From assembly GCF_037102585.1 (NCBI RefSeq), contig NW_027043829.1, positions 3,224,001 to 3,288,000 of the forward strand: a stretch of DNA of 64,000 bases, in the 5' to 3' direction. Position numbers and translations under genes: made by a program. Source of the stretch: Saccharomycopsis crataegensis (Eukaryota; Ascomycota; Saccharomycetes; Ascoideales; Saccharomycopsidaceae). Positions 33,001 to 41,965 of this stretch are shown here, in pieces. Below the pieces are notes generated by a model that made no database searches, was not told the origin of the DNA, and saw nothing but the letters and a program-made list of their open reading frames with translations. Positions within the stretch are counted from its first letter, which is position 1. Each line of letters starts with the position of its first letter.

Positions 33001-34543
33001 AGTTATTCAATTTCGATATTTCTTTTAGTTTTCTCATAGTCTCTCTGGTTTCTATTAATGATTGAACCACTGAAACAATAGAAATAAAGAAAATACAGAA
33101 GGCATAATAATAGTAGTCATCTAAGAGCCATAAAACAATGGAAAAGATTTGAAAGATGTAAAAAGGGTGCAAGATTTCTTTAACCAACAATTCACTAATG
33201 GAGCTTTCTTTCAAATCAAGTGAGTTGGAACCAAAAATCAATTTCCTATCCTCAGTCTCATATTCACTCAAACCATGACGGATTTTTGACGTTGAGCTCC
33301 AATGTGATTTATCAACCCAGTTAGTATTGGTGGTATAAATATCTTCCAAAGGGTTGTAAATTAACTTCAAATATCTGTAAGAAAAGGTAAGTAACACTGG
33401 AACTTTGGCGTTTGGATCAAAATCCATAGCGCTGCTTGCGTCTGGGTCCACCAATTCATCTTCAAAATCACCATCATGTTTCCTCTTTTTAAAATTGAAA
33501 ACTATATCCAAATTTCTATTGAACCACTGCTTTTCAATATCAATGATATCCAACTCTCCATGTTCATTTTCAACCACAACCCAGTCACAATTCCCGAGGT
33601 TCTCTCTTCTACCATAAAGATTAATTCTAAATCTTGGCATCCATCTGAGGATTAAAAAACTTATTCCGAGCGTCAAGATATTCAAAAAGTAAAAGCATCC
33701 CAATCTAATTTTCGATGTTCTGTATCCAGCAATACCAATGACCAAATCTTCTTCTGCGATGTAAAATCTTTGGAAATGCACTTTTGAGTCAGGGAAAAAG
33801 ACCTTGTCTGATACTGATCTAGGAGTCAATTCATCATTCTCGTGAGATATTGACAGAAAAGTAGTATGAGAGACATCGCTTAGTAATCTTGTTCGATAAT
33901 TGGCTTCGGCAGAAAATGATTCATGTTCACTGATTTCTAAAGCCGCGGTATTTTGACTGCCGCTATTTTGGTCATCAGCCACTAATTCTTCGGATAACTG
34001 AGTGGTATTCTCTTCGTCCAAATTATTATATGATGGGCCAATATTCCAATCAGTATCATAATCGACAAGAGGGTCATCCAAAGTCGAAGAAACACCTTGA
34101 GCGTTTTCAATTTCATCAGAGGTGAAAAACTTGAAATTAGGTCTATTTCCCGACTCTATGGAATTATTTCTGGACCTAACCGATACACTTGACCCCATTC
34201 TATCGTTCACTAATGAGTTTCTGTTTAACTGACTTCCCCCTTCGTTTCTAGAGTCAGAAATAGCATCATGAGATTTTGAAACTCGCTGTGACTCCAAAAG
34301 ATTTTCTGTTTGATCATCTTGATTCTCCTCTGTATCCTCTTCATTATCTTCGAAATTATGAGAGTGATGGAATGTGGCAATGGATGAAGGAATAATCTCG
34401 GACCCCACACCAGAGAAAATTTCTGTATCATTTTCGTCTAAATAGAGATTTTTCGAACCAATTGATGAGGTTGAATTTCTCCTGGTCACCGAATTGGAGC
34501 GGGTCCTCGTGAGCTTCAAAGACTTATCATGACTTCTTGGCAT
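30068..34543 (-). CDS. YPK9: Vacuolar P5B-type ATPase Ypk9 (ATP13A2 family)
   Basis: Starting at the ATG at 34541-34543 (MPRSHDKSLKL) the protein has 1491 residues; yeast Ypk9 has 1472. An in-frame ATG at 34678 would add 45 residues, hydrophobic at first, that do not look native. Marks of the family include HFQRFYIAEEDLVIGIAGY, NESMLTGESVPVSK, VVPPALPATLTIGTN (the P5B PPALP signature), the phosphorylation site CFDKTGTLTEDGLD, CTGDNILTAISV, and the hinge GFCGDGANDCGALKAA. The first 280 residues are Ser-rich and disordered, as in Ypk9. Ypk9 resides in the vacuolar membrane and guards against heavy-metal stress; its human kin export polyamines from lysosomes. It is divergent from BNA7. Confidence 0.96.
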   Translation of the reverse strand: MPRSHDKSLKLTRTRSNSVTRRNSTSSIGSKNLYLDENDTEIFSGVGSEIIPSSIATFHHSHNFEDNEEDTEENQDDQTENLLESQRVSKSHDAISDSRNEGGSQLNRNSLVNDRMGSSVSVRSRNNSIESGNRPNFKFFTSDEIENAQGVSSTLDDPLVDYDTDWNIGPSYNNLDEENTTQLSEELVADDQNSGSQNTAALEISEHESFSAEANYRTRLLSDVSHTTFLSISHENDELTPRSVSDKVFFPDSKVHFQRFYIAEEDLVIGIAGYRTSKIRLGCFYFLNILTLGISFLILRWMPRFRINLYGRRENLGNCDWVVVENEHGELDIIDIEKQWFNRNLDIVFNFKKRKHDGDFEDELVDPDASSAMDFDPNAKVPVLLTFSYRYLKLIYNPLEDIYTTNTNWVDKSHWSSTSKIRHGLSEYETEDRKLIFGSNSLDLKESSISELLVKEILHPFYIFQIFSIVLWLLDDYYYYAFCIFFISIVSVVQSLIETRETMRKLKEISKLNNYPYVRIKRNGFWKEVPLEELVPGDLYELSDPNLSSIPCDSVLISGDCIINESMLTGESVPVSKVPVSDETLKKHLVNLDSAFVTKNQVGGSLSKSYLFSGTKIIRVRRSQDADKHDGDDDDVGDNQTINSSMKNEPALAVVIKIGFSTTKGQLLRSMLFPKPVGFKFYRDSFKYIGFMAMVAFFGFLYSIHNFLSLNLETSVIVLRAFDIITIVVPPALPATLTIGTNFAINRLKNSRIFCISPSKVNIAGKVDVFCFDKTGTLTEDGLDILGVHIAQKASERNISEFGPMTRDLNTVLQGYNDMADFSKRYDDTKGSRTKTSMAENSKILHNFLMSLCSCHSLRVVDGECIGDPLDFKMFEFTKWILEEDFEYSNGGDRKNIYPLVSRPSTESVIDGGKIDNYIAIVKNYEFIPSLRRMSVISKTLSENCPGYQVFTKGAPEVISALCNPESLPENYEELLYRYTHDGYRVIAVATKSLSSSMKQINKMSRPEIESNLDFLGFIIFENRLKELTKPTLEVLNCQANIRTIMCTGDNILTAISVAKESSLISDPKTKIFIPRFVDEENEMENDESNKDNGINIMWEDVNDPELILDSQTLSPIVKRDLPLEYFDYKLAVTGDIFRYILKNEESDESPARFSQEYIEKLLLSANIYARMSPDEKHELVEQLQKLDYTVGFCGDGANDCGALKAANIGISLSEAEASVAAPFTSTNFQISCVLNVIKEGRASLVTSFSCFKYMSLYSAIQFISVSVLYKKGSNLGDFQFLWIDLFLILPIAIFMSWSKPYDYIAKKKPSANLVSSKVLIPMIGNIATLMLFQISIWLYVQSKPWYIKPIPAGDDAVQSSDNTVLFFFSNFQYILIAIILTQGPPYRESSIRNIPFVVDILISIGLSCLLMAAGPESWLGDLMQLTYLPFSFKLLIFVFSVINLVVLWFGDKYVFLKLNKLYIRLIYGGQRKSKKYFKRLLKLYEDNFMV

Positions 34544-34933
34544 ATTTGTTAAATAATTAGTCAACAATACATGAATCCTTTCGGAGTGATGATCATTTAT
34601 CAAAAGATGTTGTTGCTGAGGGGCCTCGGGGCAAAAAAAGATTAAAAAAAATATCGCATAATCAAAGACATATACCATTGATTTGGGTCTGCTAAAATCT
34701 ATGGGAAGTATTCACGCGAATTGACAGAAATTTTTAAGTAGTTTCAAGAATATAAGACTAAAATATATATGCTATCCATATATTGCAGATATTTCATTAA
34801 CATTGAAGTTATTTTGTGTATGTTTGATGATGCTTGAACTCAACATCCATACATCAATTCAATAATACTCACAGCAATTTCAATTTCGCGTCACGGCTGT
34901 TACCAATGGGTATTGTGACATGCCCAAACAGAA

Positions 34934-35830
34934 ATGTCCTTTATTTCATATGGGTGTCATCCAAGACAAATTGTGAAGAAATACCACATCCCTAAACTCT
35001 CTAATGCTATTATTATTTTCATTCATGGTGGTGCGTGGAGGGATCCCAACAATACCTGTAATGACACCGATGAGATGGTGAATCAGTTAAAGTCATTTGG
35101 TGATTGTCCAGGAGAAGAGAATGCCGTTGAAAATTTTTACTCGATAGATTACAGATTATCTCCTGAATGGAAGTTTCCGTCGTATATCATTGATGTGCTT
35201 TTTGCAGTGATAAAAATTAAGCGACACTTGGAGTCAAAAGCTGGTGACCTCAATAAGTTCAAGTTCTATTTGGCTGGACATAGCGTTGGTGCACTTTTGA
35301 CTCTTCAATTCTTAGATTTTGCTGAAGTCTTAAAGAAATGGTGGAATTGCTCTTCTGAACCTTCATCAGTTTTGGATTCAATACTTGAAACAATTGACGG
35401 GGTGGAAAAAAAGTTTCAACTCTCAGATTTGGTGGAATACTTTACCAAAAATCTTGCAGCGCCTATTTCTAGTCCACAAGCCATAATGTTGGATGGTATC
35501 TATAATCTTGAAGATTTGGTTTGTGAATATTCCAGTGCATATGAGGCATTTGTCCTTGAAGCCCATGAAAGTAGAATGGAATATTTAGAGTCTACACATT
35601 TCAGTTTCATGGATCCTTCCTCTAGGGATTTTACCTCTCATAAGATTCTTGTGATACAGTCAACCAAAGATGAACTTTTATCTCCTCGGCAGACAGAAAA
35701 TTTACTAAAGGCCTTTGACGCCGATAATATTGGATATGAATACATCATTGATGACTTTGGGGCTCATAACAACGTCTATGTTAATAAGGATGTTACAAAA
35801 ATCATTTACAATTTTATCAAAAATCAATAA
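34934..35830 (+). CDS. BNA7: Kynurenine formamidase (arylformamidase)
   Basis: This 298-residue alpha/beta hydrolase resembles yeast Bna7 (261 residues). The enzyme converts N-formylkynurenine to kynurenine in the tryptophan-to-NAD pathway in the cytosol. The oxyanion motif is H31-GGAW, followed by YRLSPEW. The nucleophile is Ser118 in GHSVGA. An acid (STKDELLSP) and a His (FGAHNNVY) near the end complete a plausible triad. An insertion of about 35 residues after the nucleophile helix accounts for the extra length. It is convergent with UTP14, 18 bases between the stops. Confidence 0.9.
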   Translation: MSFISYGCHPRQIVKKYHIPKLSNAIIIFIHGGAWRDPNNTCNDTDEMVNQLKSFGDCPGEENAVENFYSIDYRLSPEWKFPSYIIDVLFAVIKIKRHLESKAGDLNKFKFYLAGHSVGALLTLQFLDFAEVLKKWWNCSSEPSSVLDSILETIDGVEKKFQLSDLVEYFTKNLAAPISSPQAIMLDGIYNLEDLVCEYSSAYEAFVLEAHESRMEYLESTHFSFMDPSSRDFTSHKILVIQSTKDELLSPRQTENLLKAFDADNIGYEYIIDDFGAHNNVYVNKDVTKIIYNFIKNQ

Positions 35831-35848
35831 TATATGTATAATATCTCA

Positions 35849-38314
35849 CTACTTTGAAGATTTCTTTGTAAGAGGCTTGATAACTTGGCCGGATTTTGTA
35901 ATAACGCTTGGCATTGTCATTCTTTGGAAAGTACCTCTAGTGGTCCATTCTTGACCAATCGGCATTCTAAGACTTCTTTCATACTGTTCTTTATTTTCGT
36001 AAGGGAATGGAACACCATCAGATTGATATTTCATGTTCTTTTTATTCACTTTCTCATTGAAAATAACGTTCTTCAAGTTTTTATCAGTTCTCTGATCAGC
36101 GGATTTAATTCCCTTCACCTTCTTCATCTTGACATCCTTTTTTTGCTTTTTGCGCTGTTTTTCATTTCCACCAATCCAAGAGTTAAAACCCGGTTGTTCG
36201 GCATTCACCCACTGGTCATCCTCTTCATCTATTACACGTTTCTTCTCGCCTTCAAATTCCTTGACTACGTTATCACCAGCAAAAGCTTCCTTAATAATGT
36301 CTTTCTGTTTGAAAGTTTCAACTTCCTGTCCTTCATCTTCACTTCCATCATCGAAACCCTTATTCCCGATGTGCAAAGTGGCAGCGGTGTCAATTAATTC
36401 TAATTGAGAAGCAACACTTCTTGATTTGTTTTTTGATTTCTGAAGCTTATGAGCTTGTTTCTCGGCCTTTGTACTAGTTTGATCCACTACCTTGACTTTG
36501 CTCGATTTTTTCACTGCTTTAGTAATATTTTCACCTAGCCATGGATTAGCTTCTTCAGCATCCTCTTCTGGAGCTTCAGTTATTATTTCTGGATCATAAT
36601 TGCCTTTATTATTGTTATCATCAGTACTCTTTTTTTGATTCTTTTTCTTCTTACCTCCTTTACTCTTTGATTTAAACTTATTTTCTAAGCTATTTTCAAG
36701 GTTGTGACTTTCGTCAATTTTTTGTTCTTCAACAGTTTTTTTGTTTTGTTCTTGTAACTCCTTACTTGCCTTTGTTGCATCAGGAGTGAAAATTTTTCTA
36801 CCTTTGTTTAAAATCACTTTAGCACTTTTCGTTGACGCATCATCGAAATCTTCTATATCCAAACCTTGTTCCATGTTCCTCAATTTCTCTATATCTTCTC
36901 TGTTTTTTTCCTTTTCTCTGGCTTCTGCCTTTTTCATGAATGACATATTCATAAATCCGGATTTACCGACACTAGCCTTTTTTTCAACCAATTCTTCCTC
37001 ATCTTCTGAACTAGCATTCTCAAGATCTTCAAGCTCAACATCATCATCATCAGAATCTTCATTACGCCCAAGAACTTTTTCACGCAACCTTTGCCCTTGT
37101 TGCAACATGGCTTCCATTTCTGCTCTGGTTTCTTTATCTTTAGTCATCCCATGCTTCAACATATCCTTAGCCCATTTACTGGAACTATTTTTGAACTTCA
37201 AAGTCATTCTTGCTTCAGCTCTGGATTCATCTTGAGCATTAGCATCCTCATCGTCCATAAATTCATTCAATAGTTCTTTATTCTTGAGCATTTCCTTCTT
37301 TTTTATTCTTCTGTAACTTTTAGACTTGATCTTCTTAATTCTCTTGGACTTCCTTTCTTCACGGAAAAGTAAGTCTCTCATCAACCTCAACTCATTTTGT
37401 CTCTTAATCATATCTTCTTTTGACATCTTTGCCACCTGGACTTGCTCGAAAAGTGCTTCTTTTTTAGTATCTGTCAACAAAGACTCCTCCAAGACACCAT
37501 TGACCATTGATTCCAATTCAGTCATTGGCTTATCTGACATAGTAAATACAGACACTTTTTTATTTTCAACAGTATTACCAATCAATGGAAATTTCACGAC
37601 TTCAGCTCTCTTGATTCTTTCAACATCATCCTTCCACTTGTCGACTTCCTTTTTGGAAATTTCATATGCAGCACTTCTTTCATTTCTTTCCTGAATTCTC
37701 TTTGGCAATGGAATAGCGAGCGGTTTAACTTGATCCGCATCCTTTAATAATGTAGCCTTGCCATTGGCAGATTCCATCATCTCAGTTAATGACAATTTGG
37801 CACCATTTGTTGGGACACCAAATTCATTTTCTTTCACGTTTAATGTTATCAATTTCTTTTTTTGTTTCTCAGATTTCTTCTTTGATTTTTTCAATTTATC
37901 CATGACTGTATTCAATTCACCTTCATCTGAAGAGTCTGCAAATATATCTTCTTCACTCTCTGAGTTACTCTCATCTGATGAATCTTCTTCCTCACTTTCT
38001 TCCTCTTCATCATCACTTGAACTGAGTTCATCTAATTCTTCTTGTTTGGCATCTAATTTAATAGAACTCTTGGATTCAGTGTCACTTTTATCATCTTCCA
38101 TATCCCAAATTTCACTGAGGGGTCTCAACTCTTCTTCGTCAAAACTAAATTCCCCACTGTTATCGGAAGCATATTCTGAATCAAATTCGTCGGAGTCAAT
38201 ACTCTCATCGCTAAAATCATTCAACGCATCTGAATCATCATCTGAAGCAATTTCCCCAGTTTTTGGATTAAGGAGAACCAATGCCCCATTCTTGAATGTG
38301 GATTTTAGGGCCAT
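35849..38314 (-). CDS. UTP14: U3 snoRNP / SSU processome protein Utp14
   Basis: The protein has 821 residues (yeast Utp14 has 899). The N-terminal third is strongly acidic (runs of Asp, Ser and Glu). The middle carries the Utp14 block NSSKWAKDMLKHGMTKDKE, followed by EMLQQGQRLREKVLG-type sequence. The C-terminus has YENKEQYERSLRMPIGQEW, then TFQRMTMPSVITKSGQVIKP, both diagnostic. Utp14 acts in the nucleolus in 18S rRNA processing and activates the helicase Dhr1. Its 3' end nearly touches BNA7, so the transcripts may overlap. Confidence 0.94.
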   Translation of the reverse strand: MALKSTFKNGALVLLNPKTGEIASDDDSDALNDFSDESIDSDEFDSEYASDNSGEFSFDEEELRPLSEIWDMEDDKSDTESKSSIKLDAKQEELDELSSSDDEEEESEEEDSSDESNSESEEDIFADSSDEGELNTVMDKLKKSKKKSEKQKKKLITLNVKENEFGVPTNGAKLSLTEMMESANGKATLLKDADQVKPLAIPLPKRIQERNERSAAYEISKKEVDKWKDDVERIKRAEVVKFPLIGNTVENKKVSVFTMSDKPMTELESMVNGVLEESLLTDTKKEALFEQVQVAKMSKEDMIKRQNELRLMRDLLFREERKSKRIKKIKSKSYRRIKKKEMLKNKELLNEFMDDEDANAQDESRAEARMTLKFKNSSSKWAKDMLKHGMTKDKETRAEMEAMLQQGQRLREKVLGRNEDSDDDDVELEDLENASSEDEEELVEKKASVGKSGFMNMSFMKKAEAREKEKNREDIEKLRNMEQGLDIEDFDDASTKSAKVILNKGRKIFTPDATKASKELQEQNKKTVEEQKIDESHNLENSLENKFKSKSKGGKKKKNQKKSTDDNNNKGNYDPEIITEAPEEDAEEANPWLGENITKAVKKSSKVKVVDQTSTKAEKQAHKLQKSKNKSRSVASQLELIDTAATLHIGNKGFDDGSEDEGQEVETFKQKDIIKEAFAGDNVVKEFEGEKKRVIDEEDDQWVNAEQPGFNSWIGGNEKQRKKQKKDVKMKKVKGIKSADQRTDKNLKNVIFNEKVNKKNMKYQSDGVPFPYENKEQYERSLRMPIGQEWTTRGTFQRMTMPSVITKSGQVIKPLTKKSSK

Positions 38315-38330
38315 GATGCTCTATTTGTAG

Positions 38331-39610
38331 ATGTTCTTGTCGAGTATATGAGCAAAGCTGATAGCTATAAGCGATAAAATTTATTATAGAAGAGAGTTGA
38401 GAAAAAAAAAAAATTTTTTCCAAATCATCGCGTGTCTGATCCTCACATAATTATGCATGGTTTGGTACCAAATTGATGGGAGGAACACGACTGTGATAAG
38501 TCATATGGTAGAAATTTGATAATTCAACACTGCTAGTCGAGCAATTTTAATCAAAATTGGCAAATAGCTTTCTCTTTAACACTCATTATTTTTTTGCAAT
38601 ACGAAATATACATTTTGAAACGCTTCACTGATGGCAATGTTGTATCTTGCAATGATAAATCAAGTTTAACGTTCCAATTCTCTAGGTCTTGTGTAATAAT
38701 ATCAGTTGCGCCACTCATATTTAATTTGAATTGATCTCTCCAAAAATCTGAAAATTTCTTTTAGTATTCATCTTCGTTTAAAAAAATAAAAAACATTATA
38801 TCAGAATGAATCTCAGAGGAACAAGATTTGAGATATACAAATAATAAATATGAGACAGTCAAAATGCGCTTCATTTAAAAACCACCCAAAGTTGCCGTAA
38901 TATGTTATAGATACTATAAAATATTTAAGGAGGTTTTCAAATTAGATACTTGAATCAGATAAAGTAACCTTGCTTTAAGGATTAACCACATCACCAGTAA
39001 AAAACTCGGTAATCAAGATTATTAAGGAAAAAAGGTGTAATGTGGAATGATATGAAGTCACTAGTGAATTACCCATCACTAGGAGCTTCATGAAATGAGA
39101 CGGAAGGGGCGTCTTTGTTAATGGGTTTTAGTACTATATCTCAAGTACTAAGTATTTTCAGAGTAGTGACCATCAAAATTCTGGGGAGAATAATAAAAAC
39201 CAATAAAATAATAATAAAATAATAAAAACCAAGTAAAGCAAAACAATCAAACAGAGTAAACCAATTGAATTAAATCAAATAAACCAAAGAAATCACATAA
39301 ACCATTGTAAAATCAAAAAATCAAAAAAGAACCAGTACCATGGGTCTATCTCAAGTGTCACCACACACTTTTTAAGTCTAGACTCCTATCCTGATTCTAT
39401 AAATCAATGTACCAACTGAACACTTTAACTCATATTCCATTTCTTTGCCTCAATTATTAGCGAGAGATAATAATGTGAAGCCTTTGTGGAATGTTATCAA
39501 AATCAAAATCAAATATACCAGTGCTATGGTTTTATCTCTGATGAAGCCTTACCCGGCCCTTGATAGAGAATATTTTACAAAAAAATATAAAACTGCTCGC
39601 ATATCGTATA
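38331..39610. other. Gene-poor stretch before the tRNA gene
   Basis: The stretch is AT-rich, with A-rich AAACCA-like words at 39190-39310. The only coding-like trace is a 55-residue frame on the minus strand at 38551-38718 (MSGATDIITQDLENWNVKLD...). It is preceded by TACTAAAAGAAATTTTCAG, which resembles a branch point and 3' splice site, so it might be the last exon of a small gene, or a remnant. No matching 5' exon with a yeast splice site was found. Confidence 0.3.
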
Positions 39611-39682
39611 GGTCCCATAGTGTAGTGGTTACCACGTCAGGTTCTGATCCTGAAGACCCCAGTTCGAACCCGGGTGGGACCT
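39611..39682 (+). tRNA. tRNA-Gln, anticodon CUG
   Basis: The cloverleaf is complete. The acceptor stem is GGTCCCA with TGGGACC, the D arm holds the A box TAGTGTAGTGG, the anticodon stem is TCAGG/CCTGA around the loop TTCTGAT (anticodon CTG, reading CAG), and the T arm is AGTTCGAACC. There is no intron. A run of six T (39682-39687) terminates Pol III. This is the glutamine tRNA and says nothing about decoding of the CUG codon. Confidence 0.96.
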
Positions 39683-39750
39683 TTTTTGCAATTGATTTTG
39701 ACCGTCTGATCGACTTGCTCAATAGCGATCAATTACATAAGCAACAATAC

Positions 39751-39825
39751 AGTGATTTCTTTTTGTATTTTTTGCCACTGGTATGAACGTTTCCAGTGGT
39801 TGGTACGAATAAAAAAGAAATCACT
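39751..39825. repeat. Imperfect inverted repeat downstream of the tRNA gene
   Basis: The arm AGTGATTTCTTTTT at 39751 is mirrored by AAAAAAGAAATCACT ending at 39825, and an inner CCACTGG (39775-39781) pairs with CCAGTGG (39793-39799). The whole can fold into a hairpin with a bulged middle. It may be a small foldback element or a bidirectional terminator. Confidence 0.6.
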
Positions 39826-40980
39826 ATCACGAATGTTTAATTGTCTTTGTCTCCGCATATATATTTACTCAATATATTAGTAGCTATAGCTAGTGCAAAA
39901 TTAGAGCCATAATATGTATAGCCGCAATTATGTCTCGGTAACTCTGCTGCTCAGACAGCGAGCTGCGGTTTACCTAGTGTTTATGAACATTTGGGGGTCT
40001 TACTATTAAATCATAGCTATTTAATAATTATTTAGCCTACGATTGAGAAAGGCTATAAAGATTTGCTTGCACAGTATGTAGTTATTTCCAATGTCTCAAG
40101 TTTTTATCCGCACAATTAGTATGATAATTGTGCAGAAATATCACATATCCAAAGAAACAGGAAATACAGAGACTAAAAAACTGTGCAATAGCCATCAGGG
40201 GCCATAGAGCACACATCCGAAATTATCTTTTTATTTTCTTGAGCGTTCCTATATTTTCCATATTTTCCGAGTGTTTGCTTACGTCTGATTTTATTTGAAT
40301 AAATAAATTAATAGGCTGAGACTAATGCAGCCATCCCTTTAAGATTTCTTACCTTATTCAGATTGCAAAGAAACTATTTTTTTGATGTAATATTTAATAT
40401 GAAGGAATGGGCATGTATGTAGAAGAGCTGCAGACATGCAGCTTCCTAAATAGGATGTCAAAGGCATTTAAGGATACACAGTACTGGTAGATCTCGCTAA
40501 AGTATCTAAATAACCACAAAAAAAAACAAAACAAAATAAGATAAATGTCACTACCCCATTCTACTATCACTAAAAATAAAACCACATTTCAAACTTTTGT
40601 ACGCCAAAAAAGTGTTATGTCGTGCTTCAGTTTCAGCTGGCTTGAGAATGTTTTTTGAGATTTTAGCAAACATAAAAACGAGTAAACGATTGTGATTATA
40701 TTCAAAAGAATGATAATAAATATATCAATGTATTTCAGTGAAGGTTTTTTCTATCTGGTTAGAATTCCTACTGATATAGCTATGTGAATGTAATACGGTC
40801 CAATATTATGAATTGTCTAATAATAATAATAACAGAAAAAGAAATGTTAAAATGGTCTCAGTTCATTACTGAAAAATGATGGAATTTTTGATCTACAGAC
40901 CAGGGTGGTCGACTTATCAAGGGCGTCCTGTCACTTACTACTTTAGGAATGAAATGGGATATCGCTTCCACAAGAAGTAA
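39826..40980. other. Gene-poor stretch before the pheromone gene
   Basis: No gene was seen. A perfect 9-base inverted repeat, GCACAATTA/TAATTGTGC with a 6-base loop, lies at 40110-40133. The right part is presumed promoter of the pheromone gene. Confidence 0.4.
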
Positions 40981-41104
40981 TATAAAAAGAGCTATGGTTT
41001 ATCCAGATTTTAAATCAAAAACTTTCTTTCTATATTAAATATTAAATATCTAACAAATATTTCAAATTGTTTCATCTTTATTTTTTCAAATATCAAGTTC
41101 CGAA
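40981..41104 (+). promoter_or_regulatory. TATA box and pheromone-response-like element of the pheromone gene
   Basis: TATAAAAA at 40981-40988 lies about 120 bases before the start codon. TGTTTCA at 41068-41074 is the reverse of TGAAACA, the Ste12-bound pheromone response element, though it lies close to the ATG and may fall in the leader. Confidence 0.45.
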
Positions 41105-41965
41105 ATGAAATTTTCTACCATTGTTTGCGTTTCCGCATTAAGTTCCATTGCAGCTGCTGCCCCATGGCACTGGGATAAGCTTAGTCCAAACCAGCCAATC
41201 TACAAGAGAGATGCTGCTCCAGAAGCAGACGCTAATGCTGAAGCCGAAGCATGGCACTGGGATAAGCTTGGCCCAAACCAGCCAATCTACAAGAGAGATG
41301 CTGCTCCAGAAGCAGACGCTAATGCTGAGGCCGAAGCATGGCACTGGGATAAGCTTGGCCCAAACCAGCCAATTTACAAGAGAGATGCTGCTCCAGAAGC
41401 AGACGCTAATGCTGAAGCCGAAGCATGGCACTGGGACAAGCTTGGCCCAAACCAGCCAATTTACAAGAGAGAAGCCGATGCTGAAGCCGAAGCATGGCAC
41501 TGGGATAAGCTTGGCCCAAACCAGCCAATCTACAAGAGAGATGCTGCTCCAGAAGCAGACGCTAATGCTGAGGCCGAAGCATGGCACTGGGATAAGCTTG
41601 GCCCAAACCAGCCAATTTACAAGAGAGATGCTGCTCCAGAAGCAGACGCTAATGCTGAAGCCGAAGCATGGCACTGGGACAAGCTTGGCCCAAACCAGCC
41701 AATTTACAAGAGAGAAGCCGATGCTGAAGCCGAAGCATGGCACTGGGATAAGCTTGGCCCAAACCAGCCAATTTACAAGAGACAAGCAGATGCTGAAGCC
41801 GATGCTGAAGCCGATGCTGAACCATGGCATTGGGATAAACTTGGACCAAATCAGCCAATTTACAAGAGAGAAGCCGAAGCTGAACCATGGCACTGGAGTA
41901 GCATTATTCCAAACCAAACAATCTACAAGAGAGAAGCTGAAGCTGCTCCAGAAGCCGAAGCCTAA
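41105..41965 (+). CDS. Alpha-type mating pheromone precursor with ten peptide copies
   Basis: This 286-residue precursor has a signal peptide (about residues 1-17, ending SSIAA). It is followed almost at once by ten copies of a 13-residue peptide, each ending in Lys-Arg. Eight copies read WHWDKLGPNQPIY. The first is WHWDKLSPNQPIY and the last WHWSSIIPNQTIY. The WHW start and QPIY end match alpha-factor of S. cerevisiae (WHWLQLKPGQPMY). Every spacer can be cut into X-Ala or X-Pro dipeptides (DA-AP-EA-DA-NA-EA-EA, EA-DA-EA-EA, QA-DA-EA-DA-EA-DA-EP), the substrate of Ste13 dipeptidyl aminopeptidase after Kex2 and Kex1 cleavage. The glycosylated pro-region of about 65 residues known in S. cerevisiae is absent. 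Secreted product and receptor Ste2 are inferred from the family. Confidence 0.93.
   Translation: MKFSTIVCVSALSSIAAAAPWHWDKLSPNQPIYKRDAAPEADANAEAEAWHWDKLGPNQPIYKRDAAPEADANAEAEAWHWDKLGPNQPIYKRDAAPEADANAEAEAWHWDKLGPNQPIYKREADAEAEAWHWDKLGPNQPIYKRDAAPEADANAEAEAWHWDKLGPNQPIYKRDAAPEADANAEAEAWHWDKLGPNQPIYKREADAEAEAWHWDKLGPNQPIYKRQADAEADAEADAEPWHWDKLGPNQPIYKREAEAEPWHWSSIIPNQTIYKREAEAAPEAEA
41251..41736 (+). repeat. Perfect 243-bp tandem duplication in the pheromone gene
   Basis: Bases 41251-41493 and 41494-41736 are identical base for base, including synonymous choices such as GGGAC in the third copy and GAGGCC in one spacer. Each block holds three pheromone copies with spacer units of 87, 87 and 69 bases. 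This points to recent unequal crossing-over or gene conversion. Confidence 0.95.

Noticed and set aside
38985-39610. Possible LTR remnant next to the tRNA gene
   Set aside because: No terminal TG...CA pair with a repeat, no target-site duplication and no primer-binding site could be seen; only A-rich simple sequence.
39611-39682. tRNA with CUG anticodon taken as the tRNA that reads CUG codons
   Set aside because: The anticodon CUG reads CAG (Gln). It is unrelated to serine decoding of the CUG codon, which needs anticodon CAG.
39445-39786. A 113-residue open frame across the tRNA gene
   Set aside because: It runs through the tRNA-Gln cloverleaf and its terminator, and has no protein-like features.
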